Shown here: positions 1 through 8,010 of the stretch, piece after piece | Layout of the letters: each line of letters opens with the position of its first letter | Numbering within the stretch: the first letter of the stretch is position 1 | NCBI GenBank assembly: GCA_951800685.1 | Contig: CATOJY010000036.1 | Span: 1 to 35,034, forward strand | Direction: 5' to 3' | Length of the DNA: 35,034 bases | Source of the DNA: an uncultured Lachnospiraceae bacterium | Lineage (GTDB): Bacteria; Bacillota; Clostridia; Lachnospirales; Lachnospiraceae | The notes under the pieces: generated by a model | Databases searched by the model: none | The model's input: the letters and a program-made list of their open reading frames with translations, nothing else | Told to the model about the DNA's origin: nothing | Translations under genes and position numbers: made by a program

Positions 1-22
1 TAAATACCTTCACTTTCCATTC

Positions 23-48
23 GGCCGGCGTTCTGCGGCGGCCTTTTT
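23..48 (+). terminator. Rho-independent terminator of an off-window gene
   Basis: GGCCG (23-27) pairs with CGGCC (39-43) and is followed directly by five T. It would end a + strand transcript entering from the left edge. No coding region for that gene is visible here. Confidence 0.7.
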
Positions 49-198
49 GTAGTGCTTATTTTTCAACCCGTATAAAATTTTCAAAGTTCTCTAATTTCTG
101 CTTGACTTTCTATTTGCAGACTATTTTTTACAAATCATCTCTTTATTTTTCTGGGAAAAAGTACGATATATGTATATATGGAAGAAACTGTTTCCAGG

Positions 199-228
199 TT
201 GTACTTTTGATAAATAGAATGATATAAT
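199..228 (+). promoter_or_regulatory. Candidate sigma-A promoter for the FliD-like gene
   Basis: TTGTAC at 199-204 and a perfect TATAAT at 223-228 are separated by 18 bases, about 160 bases before the start codon of the FliD-like gene. A weaker sigma-28-like -10 (ACGATATA, 163-170) lies upstream but has no TAAA at the right distance. Confidence 0.45.
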
Positions 229-300
229 AAAATTGTAAGTTTTTCAATAGAGTTCTGTAAACTTCTAAATAATATAATAATAAAGAAAATGCCCACACCA

Positions 301-390
301 GATGTCTTGCAGGCTACGGACAGCTTATAGAAGACATCAATGGATCCGACCAAAGTTTGATCCATCTCATGGAAGAAAGGAGGGGCCATG
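301..390 (+). promoter_or_regulatory. Structured leader: three consecutive stem-loops before the FliD-like start
   Basis: Three inverted repeats follow each other. GATGTCTT (301-308) pairs with AAGACATC (331-338). ATGGATC (340-346) pairs with GATCCAT (359-365). CATGG (369-373) pairs with CCATG (386-390), which includes the ATG and places the SD (AAAGGAGG) in the loop. The last hairpin could hide the start codon and exposes an AAGGA motif that CsrA might bind. The arms are read directly; regulatory use is inference. Confidence 0.5.
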
Positions 391-1698
391 TCAAGCACGA
401 TCGGTACTCTGACCAACGTCTACAATTTCTATATGACTACCTATGCGCCGAAATCCAGTACTCCTTATGACTCTCATAAGAAGAGCGAGCTGCGCCGTGT
501 CTACAATTCCATTGTTAAGATGAATAAGGAATCACCGCTGTATATTCTGGATACCAGCAGATCCTCTCAGCAGTTTGCCGTCAGTATGAAAGAAAATGCC
601 AGGGAACTGCGCAACACAATCGCGTCTTTAGGCGGTCTGGATGAAGAAGAGCTTCTGAATAGGAAAGTGGCTTATTCCAGCAATGAGAACATCGCCACAG
701 CAGCATATATCGGTTCTGCCGGACAAAGCGACAGGACTCCTTACTATGAGATCGAAGTGGACTGCCTGGCTATGCCACAGGTTAATATGGGCAAGTTTCT
801 ACCCGCAGAAGAGCCTGTAGCACTGCAGCCCGACACTTATTCTTTTGATATCAGGATCGAAGATCTAAACTATGAATTCCAGTTCGGCATCCGGCCTACA
901 GATACGAACCGCACGGTACAAGCACGGCTCGCACGGTTAATCACCAATTCCAACATCGGTATCACAGCTAAAGTTTCCACTGATGCAGACGGTACTTCTT
1001 ACCTCAACATGGAATCCAATGCAACCGGCGTGAAGAACGGCAAAACCCGTATTTTCCATATATCTGACAACCGCACCAGCAAAACTGCCGGCGCAGTAGA
1101 GTATTTTGGCCTGGATTATATTTCTACGCCTCCCTCCAATGCTTCTTTCCTTGTAAACGGGGAACCACGCAGTTCTGCATCTAACCGCATCTCCCTGGAC
1201 CGGATCTATGAGGTACATCTGACCGGCGTAAGTGGTGAGGACGGTGCAGTAGCTTCTATCGGCCTTAAGACGGATGTGGATTCACTGGCTGAGAACGTCA
1301 ACACTTTGGTGGACGGGTATAATACCTTCCTTGACACCGTATCAGAATACAAGGATGAACAGCCTAAGAGCACTCGTCTCTTCAATGAAATGAGCGGTGT
1401 GGCAAGAACTTATGCAAACGACCTTACTGTTGTGGGCTTAAATTTGAATCTGGACGGCCGGTTGGAAGTGGACGGTGATACCCTGCGGGAGACAGCTATG
1501 AGTGAGGATGCCAAAGAAGCTTTCCAGCCTATGAAGAGTTTCACTAACTCTATCTTACGCAAATCCAACCAGGTAGCTTTAGACCCGATGAACTATGTCA
1601 ACAACACCATTGTAGCCTATAAGAATCCTGGTAAAAACTTTGCAAGTCCCTATATTACAAGCGCATACAGCGGGATGATGTTTAACAGCTATTGTTAA
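388..1698 (+). CDS. FliD-like flagellar cap/hook-associated protein (divergent)
   Basis: This 436-residue protein resembles the middle and C-terminal parts of FliD. Residues 151-215 look like a FliD/hook-type beta domain (a YSFDIRI strand, an ANVT-like NSNIGITAKV stretch, then a line ending in NATG). Residues 295-321 match the FliD C-terminal helix (VNTLVDGYNTFLDTVSEY). It lacks the classical FliD N-terminus (ITGMYSGLDT type), which the full-length FliD at 27946-30273 has. No signal peptide or membrane segment is seen. The start is set by a strong AGGAGG SD directly upstream. It stands alone on the + strand, away from the late flagellar operon, behind a structured leader. It could be an accessory cap, a filament-associated protein or a secretion substrate. 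Its relation to FliD is fairly sure; its exact role is not. Confidence 0.65.
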   Translation: MSSTIGTLTNVYNFYMTTYAPKSSTPYDSHKKSELRRVYNSIVKMNKESPLYILDTSRSSQQFAVSMKENARELRNTIASLGGLDEEELLNRKVAYSSNENIATAAYIGSAGQSDRTPYYEIEVDCLAMPQVNMGKFLPAEEPVALQPDTYSFDIRIEDLNYEFQFGIRPTDTNRTVQARLARLITNSNIGITAKVSTDADGTSYLNMESNATGVKNGKTRIFHISDNRTSKTAGAVEYFGLDYISTPPSNASFLVNGEPRSSASNRISLDRIYEVHLTGVSGEDGAVASIGLKTDVDSLAENVNTLVDGYNTFLDTVSEYKDEQPKSTRLFNEMSGVARTYANDLTVVGLNLNLDGRLEVDGDTLRETAMSEDAKEAFQPMKSFTNSILRKSNQVALDPMNYVNNTIVAYKNPGKNFASPYITSAYSGMMFNSYC

Positions 1699-1710
1699 TC
1701 AGAACCCCTA

Positions 1711-1803
1711 AAAAGCTGTCGCAAAGGCAATGATTCCATCATATGGATATACCAAATTGGTTCCATATTGTTTTGAATCTGCTTTTTGCGGCAGCTCTTT
1801 TTG
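1711..1803. terminator. Long imperfect hairpin between convergent genes
   Basis: Left arm AAAAGCTGTCGCAAA (1711-1725) pairs imperfectly with TTTTTGCGGCAGCTCTTTTT (1783-1802). Inner pairs are GATTC/GAATC (1733/1775) and ATATGGA/TCCATAT (1741/1762). With A- and T-rich ends it can serve as a bidirectional terminator for the FliD-like gene and the convergent carboxyltransferase gene. The ORF inside it on the + strand is judged not coding. Confidence 0.5.
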
Positions 1804-1820
1804 GCTGTTTCTACGGCTTT

Positions 1821-3452
1821 CTACAGTGGTATATTCCCATGCTTCTTTTTCGGCTGTTCCGTCTGCTTATTCTTAAGTCCCCGCAGCGCCTTCACAAGCG
1901 CCATCCTGGTTTCCTCCGGTTTAATGACTTCGTTGACATATCCTCTGGCCGCCGCTACATAGGGATTTAAGAAACGTTCCTCATATTCTGCCTTGCACTG
2001 TGCCCGCATCGCTTCCGGGTCAGGCGCACTTTTGATCTTGCGCTTGAAAGCGATATTGACTGCACCGTCAGCACCCATGACTGCAATCTCCGCAATGGGC
2101 CATGCGAAAACAATATCCGCTCCCATCTCCTTAGAATTCATAGCAATATAGGCGCCGCCATAAGCCTTACGCATAATCAGCGAAATCTTAGGCACCGTCG
2201 CCTCCGAATAGGCATACAGGATTTTCGCCCCATGCCGGATGATGCCATTATGTTCCTGCGCCGTACCAGGCAGAAATGCCGGCACATCGATCAGCGTAAT
2301 CAGCGGGATATTGAAGCAGTCGCAGAACCGGATAAATCTTGCGATCTTATCCGATGCATGATAGTCCAACGAACCTCCCATGGAATTAGGCTGATTCGCG
2401 ACGATCCCAACAACTCTTCCTTCCATTCTGCAAAAGCCTACCACAGCGTTGGAGGCAAATTCTTTCTGCACCTCAAAGAAACTGGCCTCATCTACGATGC
2501 AGTCAATCACTTCTTTCACATCGTAAGCGTGGCGGGAATTATCAGGAACAATATCCTTGATCTTAGCCGCCTTAGTCTTCATAGAGGAGGCCACCTTACC
2601 ATTCTCCACCTTGCCAAACACTTTCCCGACTTTTGGCAGGATGCTCTGTCTTTCCTTCGTATTGATCACAGGAGGTTTCTCTGTCCAGTTACTCGGCAGA
2701 TAGGACAACAGTTTCCGCACTCCCATCAGACATTCGTTTTCTGTGTCATAAGTAAAATGTGACACGCCGCTCTTCTTCGCATGCACCTGTGCACCACCTA
2801 GTTCCTCTACCGACACCTCTTCATTGATGACTGTCTTCACCACGTTTGGCCCAGTAATGAACATCTTAGAAATATCTTTTACCATAAAAATGAAATCACA
2901 GATTGCCGGTGCGTAACATGCCCCACCGGAACAGGGTCCTAATATGACTGCGATCTGCGGGATCACACCAGAAGCCTTCGTATGACGCAAAAACATTCCG
3001 CTGTAACCACTCAAGGACGAAATTCCTTCCTCAATCCTTGCCCCGCCGCTGTCATTGATACAGATCAAAGGCGCCTTCATTTCCATCGCCATGTCCTGGA
3101 TCCTGCAAATCTTAAAAGAATGATATTCTCCAAGCGTACCACCGATCACCGTAAAGTCCTCACTTGCCACGAAAACCTGCCGGCCGTCAATCTCGCCATA
3201 TCCAGTTACAACACCGTCTCCCGGCACTCTTCTTTTATCCAGATCAAAGTCATCAATCCTGGATTCCAGAAAACCATCCACTTCTACAAAAGTACCCGGA
3301 TCCAGCAACACCTCAATCCTCTCGCGTGCTGTCATCTTCCCTATGGCATGCTGCTTGTCGATTCTGTTCTGTCCGCCTCCCAAGAGTGCCTTCGCTCTTC
3401 TATTATCCAGATCTTTTATTGCCTCGTTCCAGTTCATAGCTTTTTCTGACAT
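1821..3452 (-). CDS. Biotin-dependent acyl-CoA carboxyltransferase subunit (propionyl-CoA carboxylase beta / MmdA family)
   Basis: The protein (543 residues from this start) moves CO2 between carboxybiotin and an acyl-CoA in the cytosol. It has the two-part carboxyltransferase fold: an N-terminal half with GPCSGGACYAP (172-182) and a C-terminal half with AYGGAYIAMNS (430-440) and AEIAVMGADGAV (454-465). The early GGGxxRIxKQHxxGKxTARERI block (25-46) is typical of PCC beta and methylmalonyl-CoA decarboxylase alpha. It is slightly longer than usual (~510-515), with an extra Lys-rich linker near 268-300 and a Lys-rich tail. No biotin carboxylase, biotin carrier or membrane decarboxylase gene is nearby, so substrate and complex cannot be decided. 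Start is uncertain: ATG at 3467, 3452 and 3437 are all in frame and none has a well-spaced SD. A strong promoter lies at 3589-3617. Confidence 0.88.
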   Translation of the reverse strand: MSEKAMNWNEAIKDLDNRRAKALLGGGQNRIDKQHAIGKMTARERIEVLLDPGTFVEVDGFLESRIDDFDLDKRRVPGDGVVTGYGEIDGRQVFVASEDFTVIGGTLGEYHSFKICRIQDMAMEMKAPLICINDSGGARIEEGISSLSGYSGMFLRHTKASGVIPQIAVILGPCSGGACYAPAICDFIFMVKDISKMFITGPNVVKTVINEEVSVEELGGAQVHAKKSGVSHFTYDTENECLMGVRKLLSYLPSNWTEKPPVINTKERQSILPKVGKVFGKVENGKVASSMKTKAAKIKDIVPDNSRHAYDVKEVIDCIVDEASFFEVQKEFASNAVVGFCRMEGRVVGIVANQPNSMGGSLDYHASDKIARFIRFCDCFNIPLITLIDVPAFLPGTAQEHNGIIRHGAKILYAYSEATVPKISLIMRKAYGGAYIAMNSKEMGADIVFAWPIAEIAVMGADGAVNIAFKRKIKSAPDPEAMRAQCKAEYEERFLNPYVAAARGYVNEVIKPEETRMALVKALRGLKNKQTEQPKKKHGNIPL

Positions 3453-3588
3453 CCTTTCTATTTGCATTGCTCAGACTACAAATTACTGCTCACCCAAAAT
3501 CCTGGCTCCATATATAGATAATGAAACAATCCATAACGCGAATTTTATTTGACAGTCCAATACTTTGATAATCAAACTATCATCTTGT

Positions 3589-3627
3589 ATTATAGGCAGA
3601 GTAATGTACCTTGTCAATACTCTGCCT
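3589..3627 (-). promoter_or_regulatory. Consensus sigma-A promoter overlapped by a 10-bp inverted repeat
   Basis: Read on the - strand, TTGACA (3612-3617), a 17-base spacer and TATAAT (3589-3594) match both consensus boxes exactly. It points at the carboxyltransferase gene. A perfect inverted repeat, AGGCAGAGTA (3594-3603) and TACTCTGCCT (3618-3627), brackets the -35 and spacer. It could be an operator, or part of the end of the glf transcript, whose stop is only ~19 bases away; no U-tract follows it. Confidence 0.75.
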
Positions 3628-3645
3628 GGAAAAATTTTGCACATG

Positions 3646-4785
3646 TTACGATAATTCACGCGCTACTGCATCAAGCGCCGCCGCAATCACCTTATCCATA
3701 TCATAATATTTATACTGGCCAAGACGTCCGCCAAACAGGATATATGTTTTCTCCTGTGCCAACTGCTGGTATTGCTTTAAAAGGGCATCATTCCGCTCAT
3801 CATTGACCGGATAATACGGCTCGTCCCCTTCCTGCCATTCTGCAGGATACTCTCTTGTAACCACAGTCCCCTTCTGCATTCCGAACTCGAAATGTTTGTG
3901 CTCAATCACACGTGTATAAGGAATCTCCCGTTCCGTGTAGTTCACCACGGCATTCCCCTGATAATTATCACATTCTGACAGCTCTTCCGTCTCAAACCGC
4001 AGGGATCGGTACTCCAGATGTCCCAGACGATAGTTGAAGTATTCATCTAACATCCCCGTATAGACCACCTTTGCGTAGGTATTGCCTTCCCTGTCAGCAA
4101 TCAGTATACCCTCACCACTTTCCTGCTCCGTAGCAAACTGCTGGTAGGAAACGCCAGTCCTTACCTCGATCCCCTGCAGCATTTTCTCTACCATAGCAGT
4201 ATATCCACCTATAGGAATTCCCTGATAACGATCATTAAAATAATTATTGTCATAGGTGAACCTGAGCGGAAGCCTCTTAATGATGAAGGATGGCAGTTCC
4301 CTGCAGTCTCTGCCCCACTGCTTCTCTGTATATCCTTTGACCAGCTTCTCATAAACATCAGTGCCCACCAGAGAAAGCGCCTGTTCCTCCAGATTCTGTG
4401 GCTGTCTGATCTGTAAATCTGCGATCTGCAAAGCAATCTTCTCCCTGGCTTGGTCTGGCGTTACCACGCCCCACATTTTGTTGAACGTATTCATATTAAA
4501 AGGGAGGTTATACAACTCTCCCTTATAATATGCAATCGGTGAATTTATGTAGTGGTTAAATTCGGCAAACTGATTCACATATTCCCATACTCTCTTGTCA
4601 GAGGTATGAAAAATATGCGCTCCATACTTATGTACCTGTATGTCCAGCATCTGCTCTGTGTAGATATTACCAGCAACATGCTCTCTTCTGTCGATTACAA
4701 GTACGTTCCTGCCCTGCTGCATCATCTCATGAGCAAATACCGCACCATACAGCCCTGCTCCCACGATCAAATAATCATATTGCAT
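3646..4785 (-). CDS. glf: UDP-galactopyranose mutase
   Basis: This 379-residue flavoenzyme interconverts UDP-galactopyranose and UDP-galactofuranose, the donor for galactofuranose in surface glycans. Visible features are the N-terminal FAD-binding GAGLYG (9-14), the NIYTEQ...VHKYGAHIFHTS block, the LPFNMNTF segment, the RLPLRFTYDNNYF...GIPIGGYT block, the EYPAEW region and the C-terminal GGRLGQYKYYDMDKVI box that holds FAD. Length is normal for the family. Its ATG overlaps the stop of the upstream helix-turn-helix gene (TAATG), so the two are probably co-transcribed and translationally coupled. Next to a large GT cluster it most likely supplies Galf for the glycan made here; that link is inference. 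Confidence 0.95.
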   Translation of the reverse strand: MQYDYLIVGAGLYGAVFAHEMMQQGRNVLVIDRREHVAGNIYTEQMLDIQVHKYGAHIFHTSDKRVWEYVNQFAEFNHYINSPIAYYKGELYNLPFNMNTFNKMWGVVTPDQAREKIALQIADLQIRQPQNLEEQALSLVGTDVYEKLVKGYTEKQWGRDCRELPSFIIKRLPLRFTYDNNYFNDRYQGIPIGGYTAMVEKMLQGIEVRTGVSYQQFATEQESGEGILIADREGNTYAKVVYTGMLDEYFNYRLGHLEYRSLRFETEELSECDNYQGNAVVNYTEREIPYTRVIEHKHFEFGMQKGTVVTREYPAEWQEGDEPYYPVNDERNDALLKQYQQLAQEKTYILFGGRLGQYKYYDMDKVIAAALDAVARELS

Positions 4786-5129
4786 TAGTTTTCCTCAACT
4801 GCCTTATATTTGTCTAACTGCGCATAGTCTTCCATCAGCTCCAGCGCTTTCTTACGCCCTGTCTTATTCAATTTCACATAATACTGCATTACACGGTTTT
4901 CCATAATCTTACTTCCCAGCACGCTCTTCTGATTGAGAGGCGTAAAATCAACAGGATTCAGGTTCAGCTTGTCACACATTCTGATCACAGTACCGTACGC
5001 CATACCCTCTATACCTCTGTCAAGCGCAGTAACCAATGTAGAGTACGGAATTTCCATCTCGATGGCGAACTGTCTGACACTCTTGTACTGTTTCAAAATC
5101 TCTGCCTTCAAAATCTCTGCTTTTGTCAT
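4785..5129 (-). CDS. Small helix-turn-helix (XRE/Cro-like) DNA-binding protein
   Basis: This 114-residue protein has a Cro/CI-type helix-turn-helix at about residues 14-60: SVRQFAIEMEIPYSTLVTALDRGIEGM is the two-helix unit, followed by VIRMCDKLNLNPVDF, typical of XRE domains. The C-terminal ~50 residues are charged and helical with no recognised ligand domain. The start is supported by SD AGGAGGG about 6 bases before ATG. Residues 4-13 are a repeated AEILK, from a perfect 14-base tandem DNA repeat at 5092-5120. It overlaps glf by TAATG and lies back to back with the first GT2-TPR gene across a 270-base gap. A role in controlling glf and/or that GT operon is plausible but not shown. Confidence 0.8.
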   Translation of the reverse strand: MTKAEILKAEILKQYKSVRQFAIEMEIPYSTLVTALDRGIEGMAYGTVIRMCDKLNLNPVDFTPLNQKSVLGSKIMENRVMQYYVKLNKTGRKKALELMEDYAQLDKYKAVEEN

Positions 5130-5399
5130 AATAGTCCCTCCTATAATGTATGATTCTGGTTATTTATACACAGTTTAACACAAATTCCTCCAAAAAGGAA
5201 GCACTCAATCCGAAATTTTAACGGTATTTCGTCTTCATCAGCGTTTTGCATAGATTACAACTATATTTTTTGTAGAAAAAGTATAATGGCTGTCATAAAG
5301 TACCTGAAATCCCACTCCCGTAAAACAAAAATAATATTGTCGTAACATACAGAAAATGCTAATATGAAATAGGAATAAACAAAATGAAGAGGTGATCCC
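5130..5399. promoter_or_regulatory. Divergent intergenic region between the HTH gene and the GT2-TPR operon
   Basis: The region separates two divergent units and should hold both promoters. A + strand TATAAT is at 5282-5287, but no clear -35 lies 16-18 bases upstream, so it may need an activator. On the - strand only a weak TATAAA near 5165 is seen. A short inverted repeat CGAAAT/ATTTCG (about 5211-5231) is a possible operator. The + strand SD (GAGGTGAT) just before 5400 is strong. Confidence 0.35.
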
Positions 5400-6461
5400 A
5401 TGCTTCCTATTTCGGTATGCATGATAGCAAAAAATGAAGATAATCACATAGAAGAATGTCTCAAAAGGCTCCGTCCCTGCAAATTCGAAGTTATTGTAGT
5501 GGATACTGGTTCTGTAGACAGAACGGTAGAGATTGCACATAAATATACAGATAAGGTATTTCATTTCGCCTGGTGCAACAACTTTAGTGCGGCAAGAAAT
5601 TTTTCGATCCAGCAGGCGTCCAATGATTGGGTACTAGTCATAGATTGTGATGAATATCTGGAAAATGTCAATCTTGCAGAACTGGAAGAAGCGCTGGCGG
5701 ATCATACCCATGCTGTCGGCATGATCGTCCGCAATAACCCCTATATCATCCAGGGTGTGCGCTCTATCATGTCAGAACGTATCGGCAGACTCTTTCACAA
5801 AGGATACTGTCACTACGAGGGAACTATCCATGAGCAGGTGTGTACGCTGGACGGACGGGAACCGAAATCTTTCCAGATTCCCCTGACCTTCTATCATGAA
5901 GGCTATGTGACGGAGTCCGATAAGCGTATGCGTGCTACCCGTAATCTGGAAATGCTGCTTCATGATCTGGATCACAAAGGTCCCAGTCCCTATATCTATT
6001 TCCAGCTTGGCCAGAATTACATTTCCTTAAATGATATGGAAAAAGCCTCCTACTATTATCAGAAAGGACTGGAGCTGGACGCTGATCCAAAATCCGCTTT
6101 CGTCCAGAGCATGGCGGAAACATACGGTTACTGTCTCCTGGATCTGGCTAAATACGACCTCGCTATGAAGCTGCAGGATAGATACGAACTTTTCTCCCAT
6201 CGGGCAGATTTTGTGTATCTCATGGGAATGCTCCATATGAAAAAGGGCTGTTACCACAAGGCGATCGAGGAATTCAAGAAAGCCACTACCCTTTCCACCT
6301 GCTCCCGCAAAGGTGTCAACAGCTACCGCGCCAACTATAATATTGGTTCCATCTACGAAACTATAGGACAGACAGAGGAAGCCACAACCTATTATAAGAA
6401 GTGCGGCGACTATGAACCTGCTGTCAGAAAGCTCAAAGAATTTACCATCGCACTGTCCTGA
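5400..6461 (+). CDS. GT2 glycosyltransferase with C-terminal TPR repeats (copy A)
   Basis: The 353-residue cytosolic protein has an N-terminal GT-A family 2 domain (about 1-185): MLPISVCMIAKNED opening strand, VVDTGSVDRT (33-42) for the nucleotide, NNFSAARNF (60-68), the DCDE metal-binding motif (82-85) and a HYEGTIHEQ block (138-146). From about 195 to the end it has TPR-type helical pairs (YFQLGQNYISLNDMEKASYYYQKGLELD; YNIGSIYETIGQTEEATTYYKKCGDYEPA). This GT2-TPR form is shared with SunS-like peptide glycosyltransferases and resembles Listeria GmaR, which glycosylates flagellin. It heads a + strand run with copy B and a DtxR-like gene. Donor and acceptor are unknown; flagellin as acceptor is inferred from context. 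Confidence 0.85.
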   Translation: MLPISVCMIAKNEDNHIEECLKRLRPCKFEVIVVDTGSVDRTVEIAHKYTDKVFHFAWCNNFSAARNFSIQQASNDWVLVIDCDEYLENVNLAELEEALADHTHAVGMIVRNNPYIIQGVRSIMSERIGRLFHKGYCHYEGTIHEQVCTLDGREPKSFQIPLTFYHEGYVTESDKRMRATRNLEMLLHDLDHKGPSPYIYFQLGQNYISLNDMEKASYYYQKGLELDADPKSAFVQSMAETYGYCLLDLAKYDLAMKLQDRYELFSHRADFVYLMGMLHMKKGCYHKAIEEFKKATTLSTCSRKGVNSYRANYNIGSIYETIGQTEEATTYYKKCGDYEPAVRKLKEFTIALS

Positions 6462-6506
6462 CTATTGTAAGCAGTAACTTTGAAAACTAGAAAGATGAGG
6501 TTTCCC

Positions 6507-7574
6507 GTGTACCCCATATCCGTCTGTATCATTGCAAAAAATGAAGAAGCCCATATTGAGGAATGCTGCAAACGGCTGATGCCTTATGGATTTGAGATCG
6601 TTCTTGTAGATACTGGTTCCAACGACCGTACCATCGAACTGGCCAGCAAATATACCAAAAGCATCTATCATTTTGACTGGTGCAATGATTTCAGTGCTGC
6701 CAAGAATTTTGCCTTTTCCAAAGCCTCCTACGACTGGATACTTTCTCTCGACTGTGATGAATATATCGAGTCTTTGGATCTGGATGCTCTTCAGAGATGT
6801 ATGCAGACATATCCACGTTACGCGGGCCGCATCCTCATCCGTAACCGCTTTACCCAAAACGGACAACCGACTTGTGAGCAGGTGTGGGTAAGCCGCTTTG
6901 TAAACCGGCAGTTCTTCCACTTCGAGGGTGCCGTACATGAACAGCTGGTGCCGGCAGATCATGATGTTGCCCTGAATGCCTCCATCAAACACGTCTATCC
7001 GGCACCGATTACCGTATTACATGTAGGTTACGATGGCACAGAAGAAGAAATGGCACAGAAGTCTAAACGTAATATCACTCTTCTAGAAAAAGAATTAGAT
7101 ACGCAGGGTCCAGATCCCTATCTCTATTTCCAACTGGGACAAAGTTACCGCAGACTGCATGACTATGAAACAGCCTGCCAGTACTTCGACGCAGGACTTG
7201 CTATGGATCTTGATCCGGCACTGGATTATGTACAGACTATGGTAGAATCTTATGGTTACACCCTGCTCGACTTGAAACGGCATCAGGATGCTCTCAATTT
7301 GCTGGGCGTTTATGAGGAATTCTCCAAAAGAGCCGATTTTGTATTCCTAATGGGTTTGATCTATATGAATAATGGATTGTTTACAGAAGCGGTCCAGGAG
7401 TTCCAAAAGGCTACCATGATGGAAGAGTTTGCCGTGGACGGCGTGAATAGCTATAAGGCTAATTATAATATCGGTGTCATTTACGAATGCACTGGCCATA
7501 GCAAAGAGGCCCGGAATGCATACCTGAAATGCAGTGACTATAAACCTGCGAAAATGCGTCTGCAGGCGCTTTAA
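6507..7574 (+). CDS. GT2 glycosyltransferase with C-terminal TPR repeats (copy B)
   Basis: A paralogue of the preceding gene, 355 residues from the chosen start. The same parts are seen: MYPISVCIIAKNEE, VDTGSNDRT, NDFSAAKNF, DCDEY metal site, FEGAVHEQ block, then TPR pairs (YFQLGQSYRRLHDYETACQYFDAGL; YNIGVIYECTGHSKEARNAYLKCSDYKPA). The longest frame starts at TTG 6480, but GTG 6507 is preferred: a GAGG sits 6 bases upstream and the N-terminus then aligns exactly with copies A and C. It follows copy A by 45 bases and precedes the DtxR-like gene by 32, so one operon is likely. The repeated GT with similar TPR tail suggests sequential or alternative modification of one protein target. Confidence 0.85.
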   Translation: MYPISVCIIAKNEEAHIEECCKRLMPYGFEIVLVDTGSNDRTIELASKYTKSIYHFDWCNDFSAAKNFAFSKASYDWILSLDCDEYIESLDLDALQRCMQTYPRYAGRILIRNRFTQNGQPTCEQVWVSRFVNRQFFHFEGAVHEQLVPADHDVALNASIKHVYPAPITVLHVGYDGTEEEMAQKSKRNITLLEKELDTQGPDPYLYFQLGQSYRRLHDYETACQYFDAGLAMDLDPALDYVQTMVESYGYTLLDLKRHQDALNLLGVYEEFSKRADFVFLMGLIYMNNGLFTEAVQEFQKATMMEEFAVDGVNSYKANYNIGVIYECTGHSKEARNAYLKCSDYKPAKMRLQAL

Positions 7575-7606
7575 ATCCACTCACACCGAAAGAAAGGCAG
7601 GCTATC

Positions 7607-7990
7607 ATGGAAATCCATCAATCTGCAGAAGATTACCTGGAAACCATACTCATACTAAAGGAACGGACTGGACAAGTTCGCTCAATCGATATTGCCACCG
7701 AGTTAAACTACTCCAAGCCAAGCATTAGCGTAGCCATGAAAAAGCTTCGCGAAAACGGCTATATAGAAGTAGACAAAGAAGGTTCCATCACCCTGACTGC
7801 TTCTGGGTATGAAATCGCATCCAATATTTACGACAGACATAAGCTGTTAACCAACTTTTTTATTGCTCTGGGTGTAAACGAAAAAACCGCTGCACAAGAC
7901 GCCTGTAAAGTTGAGCATGACCTGAGCGAAGAAACCTTTGCCAGGATTAGGGAACATGCTTTGAAAACAAATAGGCAGAAGTTGGAATAA
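7607..7990 (+). CDS. Short DtxR/MntR-family metal-dependent regulator
   Basis: This 127-residue protein has a winged helix-turn-helix (about 6-62: SAEDYLETI...SIDIATELNYSKPSISVAMKKLRENGYIEV) and a DtxR/MntR dimerisation and metal domain (65-125). Metal-ligand positions read D9, E12, H78, C100, E103 and H104. D9 resembles the manganese sensor MntR, while C100 replaces the MntR glutamate and resembles iron sensors DtxR/IdeR, so metal choice is not obvious. There is no SH3-like C-terminal domain, as in MntR and other short members. It lies 32 bases after GT copy B and just before the 75-bp repeats, an odd place for a metal regulator. It could control iron or manganese genes elsewhere or this locus. 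Confidence 0.85.
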   Translation: MEIHQSAEDYLETILILKERTGQVRSIDIATELNYSKPSISVAMKKLRENGYIEVDKEGSITLTASGYEIASNIYDRHKLLTNFFIALGVNEKTAAQDACKVEHDLSEETFARIREHALKTNRQKLE

Positions 7991-8010
7991 CCGGCAAACG
8001 GCACCAGGTT

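Noticed and set aside
163..170. Sigma-28 promoter for the FliD-like gene
   Set aside because: Only the -10 (ACGATATA) fits; the -35 position reads TTAT or TTTA, not TAAA.
1743..1970. 75-residue hydrophobic + strand ORF
   Set aside because: It lies over a terminator hairpin and the antisense of the carboxyltransferase end, with no SD; hydrophobicity comes from the T-rich hairpin arm.
2232..3552. Four + strand ORFs of 69-176 residues opposite the carboxyltransferase gene
   Set aside because: Antisense shadows of a well-conserved gene; no SD and no recognisable protein features.
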